The notes under the pieces were generated by a model. It did not search any database. It worked only from the letters and a program-made list of their open reading frames with translations, and was not told the origin of the DNA. Of a stretch of DNA of 14,497 nucleotides, positions 7,547 to 14,128 are shown in pieces. Each line of letters opens with the position of its first letter. The first letter of the stretch is position 1. The position numbers and the translations under genes were made by a program. The stretch is from Ruminococcus sp. Lineage in GTDB: Bacteria; Bacillota; Clostridia; Oscillospirales; Ruminococcaceae. The stretch spans positions 1 through 14,497 of the forward strand of contig JAGAQS010000223.1 of NCBI GenBank assembly GCA_017622635.1. Direction: 5' to 3'.

Positions 7547-7580
7547 AACAGCACGGACTTATTAAAAAATCCGTGCTGTT
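7547..7580. terminator. Two-way terminator between convergent genes
   Basis: An 11-base-pair perfect stem (7547-7557 with 7570-7580) encloses an A-rich 12-base loop, with a T run after it on the plus strand and T-rich sequence after it on the minus strand. It lies between the 6796 gene and pyrE, which converge on it, and can serve both. Confidence 0.88.
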
Positions 7581-7584
7581 TTTC

Positions 7585-8235
7585 TTATACGCCGTAAGTA
7601 CTTCTGTATTCAAGCATTTTGTCAAGGTATTCCTTACCCTCTACAACGCCGTTTTTGATAGCGTCAATTATATCTTCCATGGTAACTATCGGATATACCG
7701 TAACGCCGAAATCACGCTTTACTTCCTGAACGGCTGAAAGTTCGCCCGTACCCTTTTCCATACGGTCAACTGTTATTACCATTCCCGTAACGTCAACATC
7801 TGCTGCCGATTTAAGCTTAGGCATGGACTCACGGAGAGCCTTTCCTGATGTCATAACGTCATCAATGATAACTACCTTTTCACCGTCCGTGAGTGTCTTT
7901 CCTACAAACATACCGCCTTCACCGTGGTCTTTGGCTTCCTTGCGGTCGAAACAGTAAGAAACGTCCACACCGAACTTGTTGCTGAGTGCCACAACAGCAG
8001 ACACGGCAAGCGGTATGCCCTTGTAAGCAGGACCGAAAAGTGTTTCAACAGGGATATTGTTTTCGTGAATACATTCGGCATAGTATTCACCGAGTTTTGC
8101 AAGCTGAGCACCTGTCTTATAGTTACCGCAGTTGATGAAGTAGGGGGCTTTTCTACCGCTTTTGAGTGTGAACTCACCAAATGTAAGCACTCCGCAGTCT
8201 ACCATAAACCTGATAAAACTTTCTTTGTAAGTCAT
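7585..8235 (-). CDS. pyrE: Orotate phosphoribosyltransferase
   Basis: Catalyses orotate + PRPP to orotidine 5'-phosphate + pyrophosphate, the fifth step of pyrimidine synthesis. The 216-residue length is normal for the family. Motifs are FTLKSGRKAPYFINCG (22-37), YKGIPLA around 71-77, the flexible catalytic loop FDRKEAKDHGEGG (97-109 region), and the PRPP-binding signature VVIIDDVMTSGKA (121-133). AGGAG lies 8 bases before the ATG. It is the last gene of a minus-strand operon, 35 bases after the PIN-like gene at 8271, with no promoter visible in that gap. No other pyr gene is in the window, so pyrE has been separated from a standard pyr cluster or the cluster is elsewhere. Confidence 0.95.
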   Translation of the reverse strand: MTYKESFIRFMVDCGVLTFGEFTLKSGRKAPYFINCGNYKTGAQLAKLGEYYAECIHENNIPVETLFGPAYKGIPLAVSAVVALSNKFGVDVSYCFDRKEAKDHGEGGMFVGKTLTDGEKVVIIDDVMTSGKALRESMPKLKSAADVDVTGMVITVDRMEKGTGELSAVQEVKRDFGVTVYPIVTMEDIIDAIKNGVVEGKEYLDKMLEYRSTYGV

Positions 8236-8270
8236 TTTTAAAACTCCTTTGTTTTTATATATTAACCGTC

Positions 8271-8942
8271 TTACTTTATCAACGGTTTTAAAGCTGAATA
8301 ATATTTTTTTTGATTTTGTGAACCAAAAGTCTTTCCTATCTGGTTATTAATCTGTGGCCTTATTTTATTGGAATTATTAAGCTGTAGTGCTTTATTATAT
8401 ATATCAAACAATACCAGTTTATCGGTTTTGGATAGATTAAGTGATTTTACAGCCTTGTCAAAATCCGTTTCAATCGGTTCAGTTTTAGGAGCAGGGGACA
8501 CTGCTTTAATAGGTGGAGCAGGAACGACAACAGGCAGTAGTTTCTGAACGTTTCCGACAATATCAGACGATATTTTTATTTTTACATTTTTTTCTTTCCA
8601 GAAACTTCTTACATATTCATAACCCTTGTCATTGCTGATAATATGACAGTCCGTGTCAGGATTATTTCCGAGAACATATCCGAGAAAGGTAGCAAGCTGA
8701 AAGTCAAGTGCATTTTTTCCACCGCACTGAACCTTATAAAGCTGTATTTCCGCTTTACATGAAACAAGTTTTTCATAGAGTGAAAATGTCAGCGTTTCGG
8801 CGTTTGTCGTATAGAATATTATGAGCCTGTCGTTTTCGGTAAGCTTTTCAATACCGTTCAGACCTGCTTGATGAACATTTTCATAGTCTATGAGATAATA
8901 TCTGATACGCTGAATTTCTTCTGTAATATTGTTGTCTGTCAT
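8271..8942 (-). CDS. PIN/NYN-like domain protein, putative RNase (paralog 1)
   Basis: Putative metal-dependent ribonuclease of 223 residues. The N-terminal PIN-like domain (about 14-120) shows the acidic residues expected for metal binding: D19 and E21 in YYLIDYENV, D80 in GKNALDFQLA, and D105 in IISNDKGYE. A Pro-rich linker (about 140-160, PAPP and PAP repeats) joins it to a C-terminal helical module of about 55 residues ending in YSALKPLIK. It is a clear paralog of the gene 11 bases upstream: the PIN cores align along their whole length and both end in the same KPLIK tail. AAGGGG 7 bases before the ATG forms the ribosome binding site and overlaps the stop of the upstream paralog. RNA cleavage is inferred from the fold; target and role are unknown. 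Confidence 0.75.
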   Translation of the reverse strand: MTDNNITEEIQRIRYYLIDYENVHQAGLNGIEKLTENDRLIIFYTTNAETLTFSLYEKLVSCKAEIQLYKVQCGGKNALDFQLATFLGYVLGNNPDTDCHIISNDKGYEYVRSFWKEKNVKIKISSDIVGNVQKLLPVVVPAPPIKAVSPAPKTEPIETDFDKAVKSLNLSKTDKLVLFDIYNKALQLNNSNKIRPQINNQIGKTFGSQNQKKYYSALKPLIK

Positions 8943-8953
8943 TATATATCCCC

Positions 8954-9568
8954 TTATTTTATTAACGGCTTTATTGCCGAATAAATAGTCTTTGTCCGTT
9001 CACTGCCGAATTTTTTACATAACTGCTGGTTTATGTCGCATTTTATTTTCGGAATAGATACATCGTATCTTTCAACACTTTTCATAAGCATATCTTTTAT
9101 GAACTCAACTTCTTCCTTTTCGAGTTCAAGTTCACAGAGGGCAGATTTTATTTCAGATTTTTTCAGAGAATCAAATTTCCTGCTTTGTGAGATATCGGAA
9201 GTACGGCATATTTTTATTCCGTATTTACGCCAGAAGTTGCAGACATTCTCAAATCCTGCATCATTGCTTATTATGAAACATACACATTTTGAATGTTTAC
9301 CCACTATATAGCCGATATATGAGGCAAGCTGAAAATCAAGGGCGTTTTTTCCGACGGTATCAACTTCAAAATACGTGATTTTAGCCTTTGTTTCGATAAT
9401 CTGATTGTGCAGGCTGAAAGGAAGTTTGTCTGCATTCTGACTGTAAAATATAATCACGTTATCACTTTTATCGAGTTCGTCAATTCCGTGAAGCCCTGTT
9501 TTATGTACGTTTTCATAGTCTACGAGATAGTATTTCTTGTGCTTTTTTTCGTTCTTTTTGTCGGACAC
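8954..9568 (-). CDS. PIN/NYN-like domain protein, putative RNase (paralog 2), GTG start
   Basis: Paralog of the gene downstream, 204 residues from the start chosen here. The PIN-like domain has D17 and E19 in YYLVDYENV, D78 in GKNALDFQLA and D103 in IISNDAGFE, the same acidic set as its partner. The C-terminal module ends in YSAIKPLIK; the Pro-rich linker of paralog 1 is replaced by a charged helical stretch. Two starts are possible. An ATG at 9598 would overlap the upstream gene by 14 bases and has no ribosome binding site. GTG at 9568 has GAAAGGAAG ending 9 bases before it and gives an N-terminus (SDKKNEKKHKKYYLVDYEN) that aligns without gaps to paralog 1 (TDNNITEEIQRIRYYLIDYEN). The GTG is therefore preferred. 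Confidence 0.75.
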   Translation of the reverse strand: MSDKKNEKKHKKYYLVDYENVHKTGLHGIDELDKSDNVIIFYSQNADKLPFSLHNQIIETKAKITYFEVDTVGKNALDFQLASYIGYIVGKHSKCVCFIISNDAGFENVCNFWRKYGIKICRTSDISQSRKFDSLKKSEIKSALCELELEKEEVEFIKDMLMKSVERYDVSIPKIKCDINQQLCKKFGSERTKTIYSAIKPLIK

Positions 9569-9577
9569 GACTGCATA

Positions 9578-9586
9578 CTTCCTTTC
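9578..9586 (-). promoter_or_regulatory. Ribosome binding site that sets the GTG start at 9568
   Basis: GAAAGGAAG on the minus strand, 9 bases before GTG 9568. It lies inside the reading frame that would be used from ATG 9598, which argues against that earlier start. Confidence 0.6.
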
Positions 9587-9938
9587 ATATTGATTCATAC
9601 AAATATCCGCAATGCGGACAGCGTGGGTAATCTATATCAATTTCGGCGTTACATTCAGGACATACTTTGACAGGGAGAACATCAATATTATCGTCAAAAT
9701 CCCTGTTGAAACGTCCTATAAACCCGACAGGTTTGGTATACTGAAAAATTCCTGCCATTAATCCGCAGTCGGCACAGTAAAAACCGAGCGTTGAACTCTG
9801 TGGGGTTTCACAGTATTTTTCTCCGTTCCTGTACCATGTCGCCACAGGATAGGCGTGATATATTCCATTGTCGGTACTGTGCTGTTCAATTCTGAATTCT
9901 CCCATTATCATAGGTTTTCTGCATTTCATGCAAATCAT
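9585..9938 (-). CDS. Small double zinc-ribbon protein, function unknown
   Basis: First gene of the minus-strand operon, 117 residues. It carries two zinc-binding sets: C3-x2-C6 with C55-x2-C58 (the pairs separated by about 48 residues, so a split ribbon), and a compact rubredoxin-like ribbon C93-x2-C96 with C107-x2-C110. No enzyme motif, signal peptide or membrane segment is visible. Proteins like this often bind nucleic acid or other proteins, but that cannot be shown here. A perfect AGGAGG lies 9 bases before the ATG, suggesting high expression. It is followed by two putative RNases and pyrE; sharing an operon with the RNase pair might mean a joint role in RNA handling, which is inference. 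Confidence 0.75.
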   Translation of the reverse strand: MICMKCRKPMIMGEFRIEQHSTDNGIYHAYPVATWYRNGEKYCETPQSSTLGFYCADCGLMAGIFQYTKPVGFIGRFNRDFDDNIDVLPVKVCPECNAEIDIDYPRCPHCGYLYESI

Positions 9939-9996
9939 AAAAAAGTACCTCCTGAAATTACAGTATTTTTCCGGAACGTTCAGTTATTATGCTATA

Positions 9997-10025
9997 ATTA
10001 TATCATGCCTGTCATTTTAAGTCAA
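9997..10025 (-). promoter_or_regulatory. Sigma-A promoter of the zinc-ribbon/PIN/pyrE operon
   Basis: On the minus strand TTGACT (10025-10020) and TATAAT (10002-9997) are 17 bases apart, with TGA before the -10 box (extended -10). The leader to the first ATG is about 50 bases. No attenuator or PyrR-binding hairpin was seen, so pyrE is not obviously under pyrimidine control. Confidence 0.85.
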
Positions 10026-10084
10026 GGAAAAATATATTATAAACAGTATCATAAAAAGTTAAAAATAAAAATACTAAAAACCCC

Positions 10085-10113
10085 TTGCAAAAAATATTCA
10101 GACAAGGTATAAT
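10085..10113 (+). promoter_or_regulatory. Sigma-A promoter of the SGNH-like gene
   Basis: TTGCAA (10085-10090) and a perfect TATAAT (10108-10113) are separated by 17 bases. It is divergent from the minus-strand promoter at 9997-10025; the roughly 60 bases between their -35 boxes are very AT-rich. Confidence 0.8.
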
Positions 10114-10174
10114 AATATATGGTGCTGTTTAGATACGGCATTAAATTTATTAGGATATTGATTATGGAGAAAAT

Positions 10175-11038
10175 ATGGATAAAAATAAAAATATACGTAC
10201 AGTGTCAGACAGAAAACGCAAAAAACGCAGATTAAAATTTAATTTCGGAGTTCTGCTTATTATTTTCATTCTTTCATTCAGTGCCTGTTTTGCACTTTAT
10301 ATGCTGGCGGCAAATATGAACGAAAACTTTTTTGAAGACGAATTTAACTCAATTATAGTTGAAGAAGAATCGGAAGATGAGCAGGAGGAAACAACTCAGG
10401 CAGATGAAACCGAAGTTTCTGAAACGGCAGAAGAACCCGTTGAAAAAACTCCCGTAACAAACCCCGTTCCGCAGTCGGCAGCGGCAGATTATGCGACGTA
10501 TTTCGACAACTGCTGTCTTATTACCGATTCGACTTTACTTGACATCAAAGAGCATACTTCATTTACCGATGTTATCGGTGATTCTTTGCTTAACGCCGCA
10601 AACTGTACAGTTGCCAAAGTTGACAGCAACTACGGTACAGTTACAATATATGATACCCTTAAACTCAAAAAGCCTGAAAACGTTTATATCATGCTCGGAA
10701 GTGATATCGGTGTAAGTGCGACAGAGGACATGATAGCAAGCTACACAACCCTTATTGAAAACCTTACCGCAGTTCTTCCCGACATGAACATTTATATTAT
10801 GCAGATTCCGCCCGTCATTACCGATTCTGCACCCGTTACAAATGAACTCATAAACTCCTACAATGAACAGCTTCTCGCTATGGCAAACAGTCAGAATGTT
10901 CACTGTATCGACACAAGCACCGCCCTTAAATCCGTTGACGGTAATCTTAAAGAGGAATACTGGTCGGCAGAAGATAAAAAGTTTACAGCGGATATGTACA
11001 AGGCAGTCGTTGAATATATTCTGACTCATGTTGCATAA
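10175..11038 (+). CDS. Membrane-anchored SGNH/GDSL-like protein with a degenerate active site
   Basis: A 287-residue protein with a basic cytoplasmic start (KRKKRR, 14-19), one membrane segment at about 24-46, a Glu/Thr-rich flexible stalk (about 55-100) and an extracellular domain (about 105-287). That domain follows the order of SGNH hydrolases: a nucleophile block (LITDSTLL, S119, normally GDS), a block III position (VYIMLGSDIG, 170-179, normally GxND), a strand (NIYIMQIPPV) and a C-terminal helix. The block V Asp-x-x-His is not found; the place reads SAEDKKFTADMY. With the Asn and His missing it is probably not an active esterase and may instead bind a cell-wall ligand. The spacing of GGAGA to ATG is short (about 4-5 bases). 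It is transcribed alone, from the promoter at 10085 to the hairpin at 11047. Confidence 0.7.
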   Translation: MDKNKNIRTVSDRKRKKRRLKFNFGVLLIIFILSFSACFALYMLAANMNENFFEDEFNSIIVEEESEDEQEETTQADETEVSETAEEPVEKTPVTNPVPQSAAADYATYFDNCCLITDSTLLDIKEHTSFTDVIGDSLLNAANCTVAKVDSNYGTVTIYDTLKLKKPENVYIMLGSDIGVSATEDMIASYTTLIENLTAVLPDMNIYIMQIPPVITDSAPVTNELINSYNEQLLAMANSQNVHCIDTSTALKSVDGNLKEEYWSAEDKKFTADMYKAVVEYILTHVA

Positions 11039-11046
11039 AATTATAT

Positions 11047-11072
11047 GCACATCACTATATATTGTGGTGTGC
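11047..11072 (+). terminator. Hairpin with T run after the SGNH-like gene
   Basis: A 9-base-pair stem (11047-11055 with 11064-11072, one G-U pair) has an 8-base AT loop, followed by GTTTCTTTTT. It lies 8 bases after the stop. The same palindrome contains a good NrdR-box match at 11052-11067. Confidence 0.7.
11052..11067. promoter_or_regulatory. Possible NrdR box (distal)
   Basis: The core CTATATATTG (11055-11064) with flanks TCA and TGG matches the known NrdR-box consensus acaCwATATaTwGtgt. It sits about 145 bases upstream of the nrdD -35 box and inside a probable terminator hairpin, so the match may be partly accidental. Confidence 0.35.
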
Positions 11073-11186
11073 GTTTCTTTTTGATTTTCGTTACTGAATC
11101 AACGAAATATAGGCAAAATCATATTTTTAAAAGATAAAATATAGTGAATATATACATTTTCCGACTGAAATCAACGATTCTTATTG

Positions 11187-11227
11187 TTGGATTATACAAT
11201 TGACAACGGGCAATATTTGGATTATAC
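11187..11227 (+). repeat. Perfect 11-base direct repeat at the nrdD promoter
   Basis: TTGGATTATAC occurs at 11187-11197 and at 11217-11227, 30 bases apart (about three helical turns). The first copy lies just upstream of the -35 box and the second covers most of the -10 box, an arrangement that could suit a regulator binding the same face of DNA. Confidence 0.6.
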
Positions 11228-11228
11228 T
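11200..11228 (+). promoter_or_regulatory. Sigma-A promoter of nrdDG
   Basis: A perfect TTGACA (11200-11205) and TATACT (11223-11228) are separated by 17 bases. Predicted transcription start is near 11235, giving a leader of about 50 bases that contains the proximal NrdR-box match. Confidence 0.85.
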
Positions 11229-11251
11229 ATTATAAGCACGTATGAAGCAAG

Positions 11252-11267
11252 ATACAATATATTGTGG
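11252..11267. promoter_or_regulatory. Probable NrdR box (proximal)
   Basis: The core CAATATATTG (11255-11264) with flanks ATA and TGG fits the NrdR consensus acaCwATATaTwGtgt in every core position. It lies about 17-32 bases after the predicted nrdD transcription start and just before the ribosome binding site. NrdR, an ATP/dATP-sensing repressor, controls ribonucleotide reductase operons in many bacteria. A partner box at the usual spacing of about 31 bases is not evident. Confidence 0.55.
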
Positions 11268-11283
11268 CTGGAGGTATGGACAA

Positions 11284-13602
11284 ATGATAATTCACATTAT
11301 GAAAAGAGACGGTCGTAAAGTTCCGTTTAATATTGAAAAAATTGCAAACGCAATTTTCAGAGCTGCTCAGTCCTGTGGAGGTACTGACTTCAATGCGGCT
11401 ATGGAAGTGGCTGTTGAAGTATGTAAAACCTATGAAAAAGAAAATCCCATAAAAGTTCCGACAGTTGAAGAAATTCAGGACCTTGTGGAAAAAACTCTCA
11501 TTGAAAAAGGTCACGCAAAAACTGCAAAAGCCTATATTCTTTACCGCTATGAACGTACACGTTCACGTGAAATGAAAACGAATCTCATGTGTGTACTCAA
11601 TGAACTGACTTTCAGTTCCGCAAAGGACAGTGATATAAAACGTGAAAACGCCAATATTGACGGTGATACAGCTATGGGTACTATGCTTAAGTACGGCTCA
11701 GTTTCGGCTAAAGAGTACTATGAAATGTACGTCCTTGACCCTAAGCACGCCAAGGCTCACCGCAACGGCGACATTCATATTCACGACCTTGATTTCTACA
11801 CTCTTACAACAACCTGTACACAGATTGACCTTAAAAAACTCTTTACAAACGGTTTTTCAACCGGTCACGGATTTTTAAGAGAACCTAACGACATTTCAAG
11901 TTATTCCGCACTCGCCTGTATTGCCATTCAGTCAAATCAGAACGACCAGCACGGCGGACAAAGTATCCCTACTTTTGACTACGCAATGGCAGACGGTATA
12001 AAAAAGACTTATTCTTCAAGGTATACGCAGAATGTTGCAAGGTCATTGTCACTGATAGGCGGTATTGAAAACGAATTTGAAGTTGCAGGGGATATAAAGA
12101 AAGAAATTTCGGAAAAGTATAATCTTATCCCGAATCTTGCAAACGATAACGGTTATCAGGAAAAGGAGTATGAACTTCTTTTAAATTACGTTGATGCTGA
12201 AACAGCCAAGAAAGTTCAGGCATTTGCCGTAAAGAATGCTGTAAAGGAAACAGACCGTGCAACGTATCAGGCTATGGAAGCCCTTATACATAACCTCAAT
12301 ACAATGAACAGCAGAGCAGGTGCACAGACACCTTTCAGTTCAATAAACTACGGTACAGATACATCACCTGAGGGCAGAATGGTTATTAAAAACGTTCTTC
12401 TTGCACAGGAGGCAGGTCTCGGAAACGGTGAAACACCTATTTTCCCGATACATATCTTTAAAATAAAAGAGGGTATAAATTATAATCCCACAGACCCGAA
12501 CTATGATTTGTTCAAACTTGCCTGCCGTGTTTCCGCAAAACGTCTTTTCCCGAACTTCTCATTTATTGATGCACCGTTCAACTTCAAGTATTACAAAGAG
12601 GGCAACCCCGATACCGAAATAGCTTACATGGGTTGTCGTACAAGAGTTATCGGAAACAATTACGACCCCACAAGAGAAATAGTGACGGGCAGGGGAAACC
12701 TCAGTTTCACATCTATAAATCTTCCGAGACTTGCAATAAAAGCTGACCACAATGTTGGACTTTTCTTTGATATGCTTGACGATATGATGGATTTGACCAT
12801 TGACCAGCTTATGCACCGTTTCAGAATACAGTGTCAGAAAAAAGTAAGAAATTTCCCGTTTCTTATGGGTCAGGGTATATGGATTGATTCAGACAAGCTC
12901 TCACCTGATGACAGTATTGAAGAAGTATTAAAACACGGTACGCTTTCTGTCGGCTTTATCGGACTTGCCGAAACTCTTAAAGCACTTATCGGTGCTCATC
13001 ACGGAGAGAGTGAAGAAGCACGTGAACTCGGTCTTGAAATCGTTACGGCAATGCGTAAACGTCTTGACGAAGAGGCACAGAGAACAGGTCTCAACTTCTC
13101 ACTTCTTGCAACCCCTGCCGAAGGACTTTCGGGAAGATTTGTACGTATGGACGCTAAAAAGTACGGCATTATAGAGGGCGTTACCGACAGGGAATATTAT
13201 ACAAACTCTTTCCATGTACCTGTTTACTATCCAATCAGTGCATTTGAAAAAATCAAAATCGAAGCACCTTATCATGAACTCACAAACGCAGGTCACATCA
13301 GTTACATTGAACTCGACGGCGACCCGCTTGAAAATCTTAACGCATTTGAAAAAATCGTTCGTTGTATGAAAGAGTCGGGTATTGGATACGGTGCAATAAA
13401 TCACCCTGTTGACCGTGACCCATGCTGTGGCTATACCGGTATTATCGGCGAAACCTGTCCGTGCTGTGGCAGACGTGAAAGCAAGGACAGCGTTTCATTT
13501 GACAGAATACGCCGTATTACAGGCTACCTTGTCGGAACTCTTGACCGTTTCAACAATGGCAAGCGTGCCGAAGAACGTGACAGAGTGAAACACAATGTCT
13601 GA
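11284..13602 (+). CDS. nrdD: Anaerobic (class III) ribonucleoside-triphosphate reductase
   Basis: Makes dNTPs from NTPs without oxygen, using a glycyl radical installed by NrdG. The 772-residue protein begins with an ATP-cone (about 1-95; IMKRDGRKVPFN is its typical start), the allosteric dATP/ATP sensor. The catalytic barrel contains conserved stretches such as HNGDIHIHDLD-like RNGDIHIHDLDF, SALACIAIQ with C212, and SRAGAQTPFSSINYG. The C-terminus holds a Cys-rich zinc site (C714, C715, C725, C727, C728) and the glycyl radical motif RITGYLVGTLDRFNNGK with Gly747. GGAGG at 11270-11274 is 9 bases before ATG 11284; an in-frame ATG at 11242 has no such site and would add 14 residues ahead of the ATP-cone, so it is rejected. 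The stop overlaps nrdG by 8 bases. Confidence 0.96.
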   Translation: MIIHIMKRDGRKVPFNIEKIANAIFRAAQSCGGTDFNAAMEVAVEVCKTYEKENPIKVPTVEEIQDLVEKTLIEKGHAKTAKAYILYRYERTRSREMKTNLMCVLNELTFSSAKDSDIKRENANIDGDTAMGTMLKYGSVSAKEYYEMYVLDPKHAKAHRNGDIHIHDLDFYTLTTTCTQIDLKKLFTNGFSTGHGFLREPNDISSYSALACIAIQSNQNDQHGGQSIPTFDYAMADGIKKTYSSRYTQNVARSLSLIGGIENEFEVAGDIKKEISEKYNLIPNLANDNGYQEKEYELLLNYVDAETAKKVQAFAVKNAVKETDRATYQAMEALIHNLNTMNSRAGAQTPFSSINYGTDTSPEGRMVIKNVLLAQEAGLGNGETPIFPIHIFKIKEGINYNPTDPNYDLFKLACRVSAKRLFPNFSFIDAPFNFKYYKEGNPDTEIAYMGCRTRVIGNNYDPTREIVTGRGNLSFTSINLPRLAIKADHNVGLFFDMLDDMMDLTIDQLMHRFRIQCQKKVRNFPFLMGQGIWIDSDKLSPDDSIEEVLKHGTLSVGFIGLAETLKALIGAHHGESEEARELGLEIVTAMRKRLDEEAQRTGLNFSLLATPAEGLSGRFVRMDAKKYGIIEGVTDREYYTNSFHVPVYYPISAFEKIKIEAPYHELTNAGHISYIELDGDPLENLNAFEKIVRCMKESGIGYGAINHPVDRDPCCGYTGIIGETCPCCGRRESKDSVSFDRIRRITGYLVGTLDRFNNGKRAEERDRVKHNV

Positions 13603-14098
13603 TTTGAGAATTGCCGGAACTGTCAACGATTCTATCGTTGACGGTGACGGAATACGTTTTACAATATTTACACAGGGCTGTCCGCATAACTGTGAGGGCT
13701 GTCACAATCCGCAGACACATGATTTCAACGGCGGTACTGTTGCGGATACTGACGAACTTCTTGAAAAAATAAAAGAAAACCCATTGCTTGACGGCGTGAC
13801 ATTCAGTGGGGGAGAGCCTTTCTGTCAGGCACATGAACTTGCTGTTCTGGGCAAAAAAATAAAGTCCCTCGGACTTAATATAACCACGTACACAGGCTAC
13901 ACTTTCGAGGAACTCTATACAAACCGTGATAAAAATCACTGGGGCGAACTTCTTGCCGTTACCGATATTTTAATTGACGGACGTTTTATCCTTGCACTCA
14001 AAGACTGGACTATAAAATTCCGTGGCAGTTCAAATCAACGTTACATTGACTGTCAGGAAAGTCTTAAAGAGGGCAGGGCAGTAGAAACAGAACCATAA
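13595..14098 (+). CDS. nrdG: Anaerobic ribonucleotide reductase activating protein (radical SAM)
   Basis: Radical-SAM activase that cleaves S-adenosylmethionine and creates the glycyl radical on NrdD. The 167-residue length is normal. The [4Fe-4S]-binding C-x3-C-x2-C motif is in TQGCPHNCEGCHNPQTHDF (about residues 28-46), preceded by VDGDGIR, and the SAM-binding SGGEP follows near residue 70. The start ATG lies inside the end of nrdD (8-base overlap), and no strong ribosome binding site is visible, so translation is probably coupled to nrdD. A perfect inverted repeat covers codons 10-16 (see the repeat entry). Confidence 0.95.
   Translation: MSDLRIAGTVNDSIVDGDGIRFTIFTQGCPHNCEGCHNPQTHDFNGGTVADTDELLEKIKENPLLDGVTFSGGEPFCQAHELAVLGKKIKSLGLNITTYTGYTFEELYTNRDKNHWGELLAVTDILIDGRFILALKDWTIKFRGSSNQRYIDCQESLKEGRAVETEP
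13622..13642. repeat. Perfect inverted repeat inside nrdG
   Basis: GTCAACGAT (13622-13630) and ATCGTTGAC (13634-13642) flank TCT. It is an exact 9-base-pair palindrome near the start of nrdG. An imperfect relative (CAACGAT-TCTT-ATTGTTG, 11172-11189) lies just upstream of the nrdD -35 box. Confidence 0.6.
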
Positions 14099-14105
14099 TA
14101 CAAAA

Positions 14106-14127
14106 ACCGGAGTTATTACGCTCCGGT
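14106..14127. terminator. Two-way terminator between nrdG and the minus-strand small gene
   Basis: A 7-base-pair GC-rich stem (ACCGGAG 14106-14112 with CTCCGGT 14121-14127) has an 8-base loop. T-rich sequence follows on the plus strand (CTTATTTATTTAT), and a TTTTTG run follows on the minus strand. It starts 8 bases after the nrdG stop and 2 bases after the minus-strand gene ends. Confidence 0.82.
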
Positions 14128-14128
14128 C

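Noticed and set aside
8271..9568. Toxin-antitoxin system made of the PIN-like genes
   Set aside because: Both genes are full-length paralogs with nuclease-like residues, and no small antitoxin-type DNA-binding gene is adjacent.
11242..11283. Longer nrdD start at ATG 11242
   Set aside because: No ribosome binding site precedes it, it would place the NrdR-box match inside coding sequence, and it adds 14 residues before the ATP-cone. GGAGG at 11270-11274 fits ATG 11284.
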